NCBI GenBank assembly: GCA_903871335.1
Contig: CAIQGE010000010.1
Location: forward strand, 1-64,000
Reading direction: 5' to 3'
DNA from: an uncultured Actinomycetes bacterium
Lineage (GTDB): Bacteria; Actinomycetota; Acidimicrobiia; Acidimicrobiales; RAAP-2
Length of the DNA: 64,000 nt
Within the stretch, counting starts at the first letter, position 1; the number at the start of each line of letters is the position of its first letter. Below the pieces are notes generated by a model. The model was not told the origin of the DNA. It was given only the letters and a program-made list of their open reading frames with translations, and ran no database searches. Both the position numbers and the translations under genes were made by a program. Positions 25,470 to 33,508 of the stretch are shown piece by piece.

Positions 25470-26718
25470 TGTCGATGGTGCGCCGGAGGAGGTCGAGGGC
25501 GCTAATCGCTCCGTAGGAACGAACGCGCGGTCGGTCACCGGGGAGGCGAAGCTGCGCGTGACCGACCACATCACCAATCGCCCATCCCACAAAAACGGTT
25601 CCCGGCGGTTGGTCGTCCTGGGGCTCCGGCCCCGCCACTCCCGTAATCGCCAGTCCGACGTCACTTCCCAGCACGCGACGAGCGCCGAGCGCCATCTGCT
25701 CGGCGGCACTCCCGGAGACCACCGGTCCCGGATCAACACCGAGCAGATCAAACTTCACATTGGATGCGTAACTCACGACGCAACCTCGGAACCACTGCGA
25801 GGCCCCGACGACGTTGACCAAACGACTTGCGATCAGGCCACCCGTGAGCGACTCGGCCAGACCGAGCGTCCAACCCCGAGCGCGAAACCGCTCGGCGATT
25901 GCGTCCTCCATCGTTTCTTCGTCAACCCCAAAAATGATGTCGCCCAGTCGTTCAGTAATGATGGCGCGTACCACCGCTTCTTCGGCGTCCAGTAATGCGT
26001 CGGCGTGTTCCTGGTCGTCACCACGAGCGGTGAGGCGAACCTTGATCCCTTCGATGCCCGAAGCGAGAAAGGCAATCGTCAACGATCCCGACGATTCCAT
26101 TTCAATGAATCTCTCTGCGAGTGCTTCGGCGAGTCCCGACTCGCTGGCGCCCCACGTCTTCAAGACCCGTGACGAAATGACCGACGTCGCGCCATCGGCG
26201 CGAACCCGGTCCAGCAGGTCGGGCAGGATCGCGCGCTCGAACATCTCGGTGAGTTCATACGGAACCCCGGGCACGGCGTAGATGACCTTGTTGCCGAGGG
26301 GGCAGATCAACCCGGGGGCCGTGCCTCGCCGTTGGTCGATCGCGGTGGCACCGAGCGGCACGTCCGCCTGCAGCAGATTATTCGCGGGCATTTCGCGCTG
26401 CCGAGAGTTGAACATCGTACGAATGCGATCAACAATTTCTTCGTCACGCACGAGGGGGACGTTCATGATCTCCGCAATCGCGGCGCGAGTGATGTCGTCC
26501 TGCGTGGGCCCGAGGCCCCCGCACACGATCAGCGCGTCGCTGCGCGCCAAGGCGGTGCGAAAGGCGAGGACGATCCGTTCGTGATTGTCACCCACGTGTT
26601 GGTGAAAGTGCGAGGCAATGCCGTTGGCGGCCAATTGTTCGCCCAGCCACTGGGAATTCGTGTCGGCAATTTGTCCGAGCAAGAGTTCCGTGCCGACCGC
26701 GACGATCTCGACCCTCAC
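25459..26718 (-). CDS. cinA: CinA-family protein (NMN deamidase / competence-damage inducible)
   Basis: A 419-aa two-domain protein. The N-terminal MoCF-like (COG1058) domain shows VGTELLLGQIADTNSQWL and VCGGLGPTQDDITR, associated with ADP-ribose pyrophosphatase activity in the family. The C-terminal PncC domain (about 260-415) has LAESLTGGLIASRLVNVVGAS and GLAITGVAGPEP, typical of NMN amidohydrolase, which returns NMN to NAD synthesis. The GTG start overlaps the pgsA stop in GTGA, and its end overlaps the next gene by 11 bp. The cinA-recA neighbourhood is conserved in many Gram-positives, but here two extra genes separate them. Confidence 0.93.
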   Translation of the reverse strand: MRVEIVAVGTELLLGQIADTNSQWLGEQLAANGIASHFHQHVGDNHERIVLAFRTALARSDALIVCGGLGPTQDDITRAAIAEIMNVPLVRDEEIVDRIRTMFNSRQREMPANNLLQADVPLGATAIDQRRGTAPGLICPLGNKVIYAVPGVPYELTEMFERAILPDLLDRVRADGATSVISSRVLKTWGASESGLAEALAERFIEMESSGSLTIAFLASGIEGIKVRLTARGDDQEHADALLDAEEAVVRAIITERLGDIIFGVDEETMEDAIAERFRARGWTLGLAESLTGGLIASRLVNVVGASQWFRGCVVSYASNVKFDLLGVDPGPVVSGSAAEQMALGARRVLGSDVGLAITGVAGPEPQDDQPPGTVFVGWAIGDVVGHAQLRLPGDRPRVRSYGAISALDLLRRTIDSGH

Positions 26719-27272
26719 GCGACAACCGCCTTGCGGCCGTCGTCAAAGTATTGCCAACCGGTGTAGAGAGTCAGAACGACGGCAATCCAAAGAGTCCCCG
26801 CCTGGAGCCACTTCAAATTCGCCGTCGGTGGCAGGACACAAAAGGCAATCGCCCAATCTTGAATAAACGTCTTCCACTTCGGCAAAGTTCGCGCCGGAAT
26901 CGATATTCCGAGCTTCGAGGACTTGGACCGGTACCAGGTCATCCACGCTTCGCGCAGGGTGATGATGATCACGGGCAACCAGGCCATGCGACCCACGGCG
27001 GCCAAGGTGAACAACGAGCCGAGCACCACGACTTTGTCCGCGAGCGGGTCGAGGAATGCGCCCGAGGTCGTCGTGCCTTGACGACGCGCCACGATGCCGT
27101 CGAAGTAGTCCGATACCGCCGCCACGAATCCGACGCTCGCGGTGATCCACGATGCGCCACGTTGGACAATTAACCAGATGAAGATCGGCGTGATCACTAA
27201 CCGAAACGCGGTCAAGAGGTTGGCGGGCGTGAGCAAGGCTGTCGGACCGTAGGTTCGTTGCTCGGTGCTCAC
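26715..27272 (-). CDS. pgsA: CDP-diacylglycerol-glycerol-3-phosphate 3-phosphatidyltransferase
   Basis: A 185-aa integral membrane enzyme making phosphatidylglycerol phosphate, the precursor of PG and cardiolipin. The CDP-alcohol phosphotransferase signature D-x2-D-G-x2-A-R-x8-G-x3-D-x3-D is complete in SDYFDGIVARRQGTTTSG and the following AFLDPLADK. Four to six hydrophobic segments are evident. The GTG start overlaps the rimO stop (GTGA) and its stop overlaps the cinA start, forming a tightly packed operon. The exact alcohol substrate is inferred from the operon position next to rimO and cinA. Confidence 0.92.
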   Translation of the reverse strand: MSTEQRTYGPTALLTPANLLTAFRLVITPIFIWLIVQRGASWITASVGFVAAVSDYFDGIVARRQGTTTSGAFLDPLADKVVVLGSLFTLAAVGRMAWLPVIIITLREAWMTWYRSKSSKLGISIPARTLPKWKTFIQDWAIAFCVLPPTANLKWLQAGTLWIAVVLTLYTGWQYFDDGRKAVVA

Positions 27273-28573
27273 GCGGGTACTGCCTCCAAATCGATGCCGT
27301 GGCTGGCGGTCACTACACAGTCAACCAATGTTCCCACCGCCAGTGACGGATTCACCCGGACCACTCCATCAATTTCGGGGCATTCGCGCACGCCACGTGC
27401 GATCCCGGGAGCGTCTATGAGCAGTCGCTGTGTCGTTCCCACGAGGTCGTCTCGCCGGCGCGCCGTGATCGCGTCCTGGAGTTCACTAACTTCCCGCAGT
27501 CGCTCCAACGCCAATTCGTGCGGCACCTGTTCGGCCATCGTGCCAGCCGGAGTGCCATCCTCCGGCGAGAACGTAAAGAAGCCCGCCCAATCAAGTTGGG
27601 CGGCTTCAATAAAGTCCAAGAGCTGCCGCTGATCATCTTCGGTTTCACCGGGGTATCCAAGAATGAAAGATGAACGGAACGCGGCATCCGGCGCCTGTTG
27701 TCGAATCGCGGCAATGCGGTCTAAGAATCGTGCGCTATCGCCCCACCGGCGCATATTGCGCAGCAGCGGTCGCGACGCGTGTTGGAGCGACAGGTCGAAA
27801 TAAGGAACACCCGTGTTCACGATGGCGTCGATCAAGCCACCCGTAAGGCCCGAAGGGTATAAGTAGAGGAGTCGAACTCGCTCGACTTCTTTCGCCAGAG
27901 CATTGGTTAGATCAATGAGCGGCTGCGTGCCGCCGTCGTCCAGGACCTCGAGAGCTTCACCGAGGCGCGCCCGTCGGCGGTCGTGACCCCAGCTCGCCAA
28001 GTCCTGCGCGATGAGCACAATCTCCTTGACGCCCCCCGCCACCAGAGCCCGCGCCTCGGTCAGGATCTCTTCGGTCGATCGCGACTTCTGATCCCCGCGG
28101 AACGTCGGGATGGCACAGAACCCGCAGCGCCGGTCGCACCCTTCGGCAATCTTGACGTACGCCCAGGGTGTGGTCGTGGCCGGACGAGGAAGATTCAACA
28201 AGTCAAAGTCAGGCACTCGTCGCCGTTGGCCGATCGTCACGGGCGTCGACGGCACGAGGTTTTCGCCAAACCCCGCCACGAGGTCCACTTCGGGGAGCGC
28301 GGCGGCGAGTTCGTCGCCGTAACGCTCGGCCATGCATCCGGTCACCACGAGGCGAGCGCCTGGGGTGCGTCGATCCGCCAGATCGAGGACGGTCGCAATG
28401 GACTCTTCACGCGCCGACTCGATGAACGCGCACGTATTCACGACCACGAGGTCGGCGCTTTCCGCACTATCAGCGGGAACGTAACCATCCGACGCCAAGA
28501 GTCCGGTGAGTTTTTCGGAATCGACGTGATTCTTGGGGCAGCCGAGCGTCTCGATCCAATACTTCACGCTCAC
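27269..28573 (-). CDS. rimO: Ribosomal protein S12 methylthiotransferase RimO
   Basis: A 434-aa radical SAM enzyme that methylthiolates an aspartate of ribosomal protein S12. The N-terminal UPF0004 domain has three cysteines for the auxiliary cluster (TLGCPKN, NTCAFI, TGCMAERYG). The radical SAM motif CDRRCGFC gives CxxxCxxC near residue 145. A C-terminal TRAM domain covers about 365-432 (LVGTTQRLLIDAPG). GCPKNHVDSEKL fits RimO and not MiaB. The GTG at 28573 is shown; a second GTG at 28567 has a better-spaced GAGGGG upstream. It is the first gene of the rimO-pgsA-cinA run. Confidence 0.93.
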   Translation of the reverse strand: MSVKYWIETLGCPKNHVDSEKLTGLLASDGYVPADSAESADLVVVNTCAFIESAREESIATVLDLADRRTPGARLVVTGCMAERYGDELAAALPEVDLVAGFGENLVPSTPVTIGQRRRVPDFDLLNLPRPATTTPWAYVKIAEGCDRRCGFCAIPTFRGDQKSRSTEEILTEARALVAGGVKEIVLIAQDLASWGHDRRRARLGEALEVLDDGGTQPLIDLTNALAKEVERVRLLYLYPSGLTGGLIDAIVNTGVPYFDLSLQHASRPLLRNMRRWGDSARFLDRIAAIRQQAPDAAFRSSFILGYPGETEDDQRQLLDFIEAAQLDWAGFFTFSPEDGTPAGTMAEQVPHELALERLREVSELQDAITARRRDDLVGTTQRLLIDAPGIARGVRECPEIDGVVRVNPSLAVGTLVDCVVTASHGIDLEAVPA

Positions 28574-28616
28574 CCCTCAAATTGTGACGCCAGTGATCAT
28601 GCATCAACTGGCGTAC

Positions 28617-28708
28617 TGGCGGAGAGGGAGGGATTTGAACCCTCGGACCCGGTTTCCCAAGTCAACTCATTAGCAGTGAGTCCGATTCGGCCGCTCTCGC
28701 ACCTCTCC
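28617..28708 (-). tRNA. tRNA-Ser (anticodon GCU)
   Basis: The acceptor stem GGAGAGG (28702-28708) pairs with CCTCTCC (28621-28627), followed by discriminator G and an encoded CCA. The anticodon stem ACTCA/TGAGT encloses CTGCTAA, giving GCU for AGC/AGU codons. The long variable arm and the GGTTCAAATCC T-loop are as expected for serine. TAGGAT, a -10-like element, lies 12 nt upstream of the 5' end. Confidence 0.97.
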
Positions 28709-28818
28709 TCGGACTGAACATCCTAGTAAAGACTGGAATGTGCACGCGTTGCGTGAGGAGTGGCCGAAGACGTTGGCCAAATATTGGCCAATTTCCAGCA
28801 TCCGTTTGGGGGAAGACA

Positions 28819-28962
28819 TCACTCGAAGCAGCGATCCTTGCAGGCCACACGCAGTGACGAGGGTCGAATTTCACCCGTGGCGAGATTGATGAGTTCTCCG
28901 CGCAAGCGCAACGTGTGCGAGCAGTTGCCCGCCGAGCGCACCTCCTGCACGAGACGCTCCAT
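28819..28962 (-). pseudogene. Possible remnant of a plasmid-type replication initiator
   Basis: A 47-codon frame with the string CSHTLRLRGELINLATGEI followed by LRVACKDRC and then a stop. The pattern Cys-x-His-x-(L/V)-R-L-x-G, ATGE, and A-C-K/G-x-R is what I recall from the N-terminus of actinobacterial RepSA-like replication initiators, where a Cys-rich zinc region follows. Only this beginning is present. It lies 18 bp past the end of the transposase remnant and about 110 bp from the tRNA-Ser gene. No ribosome binding site is visible. The link to Rep is a weak pattern match, not a secure identification. Confidence 0.3.
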
Positions 28963-28979
28963 TGACGGGACTTCGGAAA

Positions 28980-29370
28980 CTAGCGGGGTGTGATCGTCGG
29001 AAGTAGATCCCAATTTGGCTTGCCGGCATAGAGCTCGAATTCTGTAGTTGCGAAATGAGCTAAAACCGAACGCCACTCGCTTGACTCGCTTGACTCGCTT
29101 GGCGAGATTGTTCATCGACTCGGTCGGACCGTTGGTGATGCGGCGCTTGTGCCACGCGATGATTTAGGTGCGCCAGCGCTTGAGGGTCTTGCCGAGTGAA
29201 CGCACTTCGAGTGGGTAGGTCGGCTCAGCCATGTCGCGAATCAACTCGTCGATGAACTCCTCGGCGAGTTCGTAGTCGTCCACTTCGTAGAGCTCGAGGA
29301 TCGCCTGAGCGGCGTGCCAGGTCATCTGCAGTTCACCGCGCGGGTCGCCCGCGGCCAGGTAGGGGTCGGT
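28980..29370 (-). pseudogene. ISL3-family transposase remnant (C-terminal third)
   Basis: The translation reads YLAAGDPRGELQMTWHAAQ, then EVRSLGKTLKRWRT, an in-frame TAA (29164-29166), IIAWHKRRITNGPTESMNN, LAKRVKRVKRVAFGFSSFRN and YRIRAL; the expected family end LYAGKPNWDLLPTITPR follows in a shifted frame and stops at 28980. This matches the C-terminal catalytic part of ISL3-type DDE transposases. Two inactivating lesions are visible: the premature stop and a frameshift at CGAGCTCTATGCC, where a 5-bp slip in a GCTCT tandem would explain the loss. The N-terminal two thirds are missing. A local duplication KRVKRVKRV (TTGACTCGC repeated) is also seen. Confidence 0.82.
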
Positions 29371-29553
29371 CCTCCACTTGGCCGAGGACGTCGGTGCCGT
29401 TGTAGTAGGTGCAGGCCGCAATGTACGTAACGCCACTCGTGAGGCGGGTGTGTCAGGGAATTTTCCACTCACCCGCTCGCGCGTCCCAAGAGATGGCGTC
29501 GCCCGATTCCGGCACCACGCTGTAGTGGAGGGACAAACGAAAGAGCGCTGACC
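29371..29553 (-). other. Degenerate DNA between the transposase remnant and the oxidoreductase gene
   Basis: Short stop-interrupted frames only, for example HYSVVPESGDAISWDARAGE and VTYIAACTYYNGTDVLGQVE, which read like pieces of older coding sequence in different frames. I cannot assign them. No terminal inverted repeats or target duplication could be found. Confidence 0.35.
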
Positions 29554-30522
29554 CTACGGAACCAGTACGACCCGGCCGAGGGCTTGGCGACTTTCGATGT
29601 ACTCGTGCGCGTCATCAGCTCGCTCGAGGGGAAACTCTCGATCGAGCACCACCTGCAGTTCCCCGTCAGCAATGTCGCGTAGGACCTGAGCGATCACCTC
29701 GTAGGGCCGCGGGGACATGAAGAGTTCGGCGCCCAGGAAGTAGGTGGAGAACGATTGGTTATTGCCTGACATCGTCGAGATGTCAAGAACCGCCGACTCA
29801 CCACGACCGGCGTTGCCAAAATTCACGACGCGCCCTCGGTACGCGAGACAGTGCAAACTCTTTTGCAAGGTGACACCGCCCACGGCGTCAACAATGACGT
29901 CGGCACCACGACCACCAGTTAGGTTGCGCACCGCGTCGACGAAGTCAACGTCGGCGTAGTTGATGCCGTCGTCCATGCCAAAAGGACGAAGCCGCTCAAG
30001 TCGCTCATCGCTCGACGCCGTGGCCAGCACGCGAGCTCCCGCTCGGTGCGCCAGTTGAATGGTGGCAATCCCCACCCCGCTCGCCGCGGCGTGAATGAGG
30101 ACCGTTTCGCCCGCGGTCAGTCGACCAAATTCGAAGAGACAATCGTGCGCCGTGCCAAATTCCGTCGGGACACTGGCCGCGGCCGCGAACGACACCCCGT
30201 CGGGAACTTCCCAGCAAAACGACTCGTGCGCTGCACGTAGTTCCGCGTGCGAGCCATTGAGACCCAGGCTGACCACTCGGTCACCGAGCTGAAATTTCGT
30301 CACGTTGGCACCAATGGCCTCGACGGTGCCCGCACACTGGTAGCCCACGATGTGGGGAGTGGCCGTTAGTTCACCACCCTGTCGATTGAGGACGTCGCCC
30401 CCTTGCACCCCGATAGCGGACACTCGAATGAGGACCTCGTCGGCGGTGATCACCGGATCTGGCACGTCCTCGTAGCGGAGGACATGTGGCCCACCATTTT
30501 CGTAGTACACGGCAGCTTTCAT
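29554..30522 (-). CDS. NADPH:quinone oxidoreductase-like MDR enzyme
   Basis: A 322-aa medium-chain dehydrogenase/reductase. It has the GroES-like N-terminus (DEVLIRVSAIGVQGGDVLNRQG), the GYQCAGTVEAIG turn and a Rossmann domain with AAASGVGIATIQLAHRAGA near residue 148. The four-Cys structural zinc cluster and the catalytic zinc ligands of alcohol dehydrogenases are absent, which places it in the zinc-independent quinone oxidoreductase/crotonyl reductase group. GAGGGAGGG precedes the ATG. It is divergent from the SGNH gene and next to decayed mobile DNA. The true substrate is likely a quinone or enone. Confidence 0.88.
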   Translation of the reverse strand: MKAAVYYENGGPHVLRYEDVPDPVITADEVLIRVSAIGVQGGDVLNRQGGELTATPHIVGYQCAGTVEAIGANVTKFQLGDRVVSLGLNGSHAELRAAHESFCWEVPDGVSFAAAASVPTEFGTAHDCLFEFGRLTAGETVLIHAAASGVGIATIQLAHRAGARVLATASSDERLERLRPFGMDDGINYADVDFVDAVRNLTGGRGADVIVDAVGGVTLQKSLHCLAYRGRVVNFGNAGRGESAVLDISTMSGNNQSFSTYFLGAELFMSPRPYEVIAQVLRDIADGELQVVLDREFPLERADDAHEYIESRQALGRVVLVP

Positions 30523-30816
30523 GAGACCCTCCCTCGATCATCGAGACTCCGCACTATGTCACGTCCGCCGCGCGTCCGTCGTCAGCCACGACGAAGCTGA
30601 GGCCCCGCTTGACACCGACTCTCATTCCATCGAGCGGGTCTTCGAAATTTTTTTGCTGTTTCTTTCAGCCCCAACAGGACATTGGCTGATCGAGAGGTGC
30701 ACACTGGACGCACGGACGTCAACTTCCGGAAACATTTCGCTGTTACGATCACCCCCAATCATTGACCGCAGTTGTATTCGACCGGCGCGACGCCCCTCAC
30801 GTAGACGGACCTCCAC

Positions 30817-32064
30817 ATGATGACGAACAAGTTCACTCTCCGTATCGGCACGACGCTCGCGCTCGTGAGCCTGATGGCGGGGACTTTCACGACGGCGTCC
30901 ACCGCCGGCGCGAGCGCCCCACACAAGACGGCGAGTTACCCCACTTTGACGCAGCTCAAAGCGGACATCGTCACGGCCGGTCAATCCAATAATGCGCCGG
31001 ACTTCACGAAATCGATTCCGCCGCTCTCGCAAGACAACTCCGCCGTCATGCCGCAGAATCACCAGCAGTGCTTCTCGAACGGCTCGATTCCCTCAGACCC
31101 GGCCACGACGTGTGGTTTCGGGGACCTGACATCGAAGCAAATGATTTTCATGTTCGGTGATTCACAGGTCGCCCAATGGATTCCCTCGTTTAACCAGATC
31201 GGCATCAATCTTCACTTCAAGATTGTGTATCTCGCCAAGCCCGAGTGCCCTCCGTGGGCGCCCCACTTCCCGAATTCGGGCACCGTGTGTTCAAATTTCC
31301 AATCCTCCGTCATTGCCTTGGCGAACAAGTGGAAGCCCATGTTCGTCATGCCGGTGGGACTCGAAACGACCGCCGCGAACCAGGTGGGTTGGACGAATAT
31401 TCGCCTGGCTTTTGCCGCCACGATAAAGGACCTCAAACCGAGCGGCGCCAAGATCATCTTGATCGGATCGATTCCACACTCCTCACCGGGTCAAGACCCC
31501 ACGATTTGCCCGGTCGTGTATCCGACGAACATCCAAAAGTGCGAGCGCACCCCGCAACAAAACGCCAGCACCACAATTCGAGAAGTGGCCGCGGCGATGC
31601 ACGTGACGTTCCTCGACATCATCCCCTTGTTCTGCACCACCACCATCTGTCCGATCTACGCCGCGGGCCCGGACGGTAATCACCTGATGTACTTCAATTA
31701 CGCCCACATGGACCGTCAGTACGCGGCCTGGGTGAGTTCGGCGTTGCAGACCTTGGTTGCCCCCTATCTGGCGCTGAACGTTCCGGTGCCGAGCCCGTGG
31801 CTTCCCCAGGGTCCGCTGGTGGCGAGCGTTTCCTCCAGCTCCGCCACGGGTGGCACGTCGGTCCCCGTGAGCGTGAAGGGCGGTGACGGCAACGGACAGT
31901 TGACCTTGAGCGCGACCGGTACGGGTTGTGTCGTGCATGGTTTATCCGTGACGGGACCCTCGGGATCGACCTGCGTCGTCGTGGCCACCAAGGCGGGCAG
32001 TTACGCCTACGGCACCGCGACGTCGGCGCCCGTGTCCGTCACCTTCCATCGAGCGAACGGCTGA
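30817..32064 (+). CDS. Secreted SGNH-hydrolase-like protein with C-terminal Ig-like tail
   Basis: A 415-aa exported protein. Residues 1-33 form a signal peptide (TLALVSLMAGTFTTASTAGA). The SGNH domain covers about 75-325: block I MFGDSQVAQW with the nucleophile Ser, a CPPW segment, and block V HLMYFNYAHMDRQYA with the His and a nearby Asp. This is the kind of domain found at the C-terminus of OafA/YrhL acyltransferases, but here it stands alone without membrane helices. Residues about 335-415 form a small Ig-like beta domain with one disulfide-capable Cys pair. Role: deacylation or acylation of surface polysaccharide is plausible (inference). Confidence 0.78.
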   Translation: MMTNKFTLRIGTTLALVSLMAGTFTTASTAGASAPHKTASYPTLTQLKADIVTAGQSNNAPDFTKSIPPLSQDNSAVMPQNHQQCFSNGSIPSDPATTCGFGDLTSKQMIFMFGDSQVAQWIPSFNQIGINLHFKIVYLAKPECPPWAPHFPNSGTVCSNFQSSVIALANKWKPMFVMPVGLETTAANQVGWTNIRLAFAATIKDLKPSGAKIILIGSIPHSSPGQDPTICPVVYPTNIQKCERTPQQNASTTIREVAAAMHVTFLDIIPLFCTTTICPIYAAGPDGNHLMYFNYAHMDRQYAAWVSSALQTLVAPYLALNVPVPSPWLPQGPLVASVSSSSATGGTSVPVSVKGGDGNGQLTLSATGTGCVVHGLSVTGPSGSTCVVVATKAGSYAYGTATSAPVSVTFHRANG

Positions 32065-32128
32065 TCACGACAACGCGTGTTCTTGCGACGACCCGGCGCC
32101 CTGGAGTCGACCCAGCACTGGATCGTTC

Positions 32129-33508
32129 GTGAGGTTCCGTACCACCCTGCGCGGTGAGACATTCACCTTCCGTGACTTGCGCGACGTCTTCGCGAAGGCG
32201 AACGAGGAGAAATCGGGCGACCAACTGGCCGGCATCTCGGCAAGGAACGAAAAAGAGCGCGTAGCGGCAAAAGTTGTGCTGGCGGACCAATCCGTCGCCG
32301 ACGTGGTTGATTATTGCTTCGTCGATGATGACGTCTCGGCGTTGATCGCGGAGACTCGACGAATGCCCGGGTCACTGCGGGCCCTCACCTTCGGGGAGCT
32401 GAGGGACTACGTGCTCGAGCCCAATTTTCCCACGACCTGGGACAGGGAGTTTCGCCACGTGGTCACACCCGAGGTGGCCGCGGGCCTCGCGAAAATCATG
32501 GGGACCAAAGATCTGGTCCTCGCCGCCTCACGACTACGAGTCGTCACCACGTGTCGTAACACCCAGGGCGCAGACGGCACCTTGGGTGTTCGCGTGCAAC
32601 CCAACCATCCCACCGACGATGTCCACGGCGTGGTGCTATCTGCCATCGACGGACTCCGTCACGGTTGTGGTGACGCGATGTTGGGCGTGAATCCCGCGAA
32701 CGATGACGTGGGATCCGTAGTTCGTTTGCTCCGGGGACTCCACGATCTCATCGAACACGTGGCGGTTCCCACCCAGTCGTGCGTGCTCTCCCACGTGACC
32801 ACACAAATTGCCTCCCTTCGCCGCGGGGCACCGGTCGATCTTTTGTTTCAATCCGTCGCGGGCACGCAGGGTGCCAACGCCTCCTTCGGTGTCACACTCG
32901 AACTCTTGCGAGAAGCGCGTGAGGAGGTGGCCGCTCACCACGCGACCCGTCGTGACGAATTTCCTGGGGAGCACTTCATGTACTTCGAGACGGGTCAGGG
33001 CACGGCTCTTTCTGCCGAAGCCCATGAAGGGGTCGATCAACTCACTTTGGAGGCGCGCGCGCAAGCGGTCGCGGGCGCCTTCGATCCCTTTTTGGTCAAT
33101 ACCGTGGTCGGCTTTATCGGTCCGGAATACCTCGCGACGGCGCGCCAAATTACTCGAGCCGGCCTCGAAGATCACTTCGTCGGCAAACTGCAGGGCATTC
33201 CTATGGGAGCCGATGTCTGTTACACCAATCACGTTGATGCGGACCAGAATTCCAACGATGAGCTCATGCTCCTGCTCGCGACGGCGGGCTGCAACTTCTT
33301 GATGGGTGTGCCAGCGGCGGATGACGTCATGCTGCATTATCAGTCCACGAGTTTTCAGGACGTGACCGCCACTCGGGAAATCCTGCGGCGAGGTCCCGCC
33401 CCCGAATTCTCCACCTGGTTGGAAAGTCAGGAGTGGTGGCGCGGACCCCACACCCGGTCGCCGCGTCCGCTCGTCGGCGAGCTTCGTCGAGCATTGGGAG
33501 CACCGTGA
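32129..33508 (+). CDS. eutB: Ethanolamine ammonia-lyase large subunit
   Basis: A 459-aa TIM-barrel subunit of the adenosylcobalamin-dependent lyase that converts ethanolamine to acetaldehyde and ammonia. Family blocks include AKANEEKSGDQLAGISA near residue 23, LGVRVQPNHPTDD near residue 150, MLGVNPANDD, QSVAGTQGANASFG, FETGQGTALSAEAHEGVDQ and GADVCYTNHVDADQN. The start GTG gives MRFRTTLRGETFTFRDL, a normal N-terminus. The stop overlaps the eutC start in GTGA. No microcompartment shell genes, EutA reactivase or acetaldehyde dehydrogenase are nearby, so the product must be handled elsewhere. Confidence 0.95.
   Translation: MRFRTTLRGETFTFRDLRDVFAKANEEKSGDQLAGISARNEKERVAAKVVLADQSVADVVDYCFVDDDVSALIAETRRMPGSLRALTFGELRDYVLEPNFPTTWDREFRHVVTPEVAAGLAKIMGTKDLVLAASRLRVVTTCRNTQGADGTLGVRVQPNHPTDDVHGVVLSAIDGLRHGCGDAMLGVNPANDDVGSVVRLLRGLHDLIEHVAVPTQSCVLSHVTTQIASLRRGAPVDLLFQSVAGTQGANASFGVTLELLREAREEVAAHHATRRDEFPGEHFMYFETGQGTALSAEAHEGVDQLTLEARAQAVAGAFDPFLVNTVVGFIGPEYLATARQITRAGLEDHFVGKLQGIPMGADVCYTNHVDADQNSNDELMLLLATAGCNFLMGVPAADDVMLHYQSTSFQDVTATREILRRGPAPEFSTWLESQEWWRGPHTRSPRPLVGELRRALGAP

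Noticed and set aside
25470-25751. Upstream extension of the RNase H-like gene
   Set aside because: It lies wholly within cinA in another frame and is Arg/Trp/Ser-rich; the GTG at 25469 gives a family-like N-terminus.
28773-28791. TTGGCCAA repeated twice with ATA between
   Set aside because: Looks like an operator or IS end, but it has no partner at the other side of the IS remnant and no nearby promoter; too short to claim.
28600-29560. Active insertion sequence or genomic island with attachment sites
   Set aside because: No terminal inverted repeats, no target duplication, no integrase; only fragments remain.
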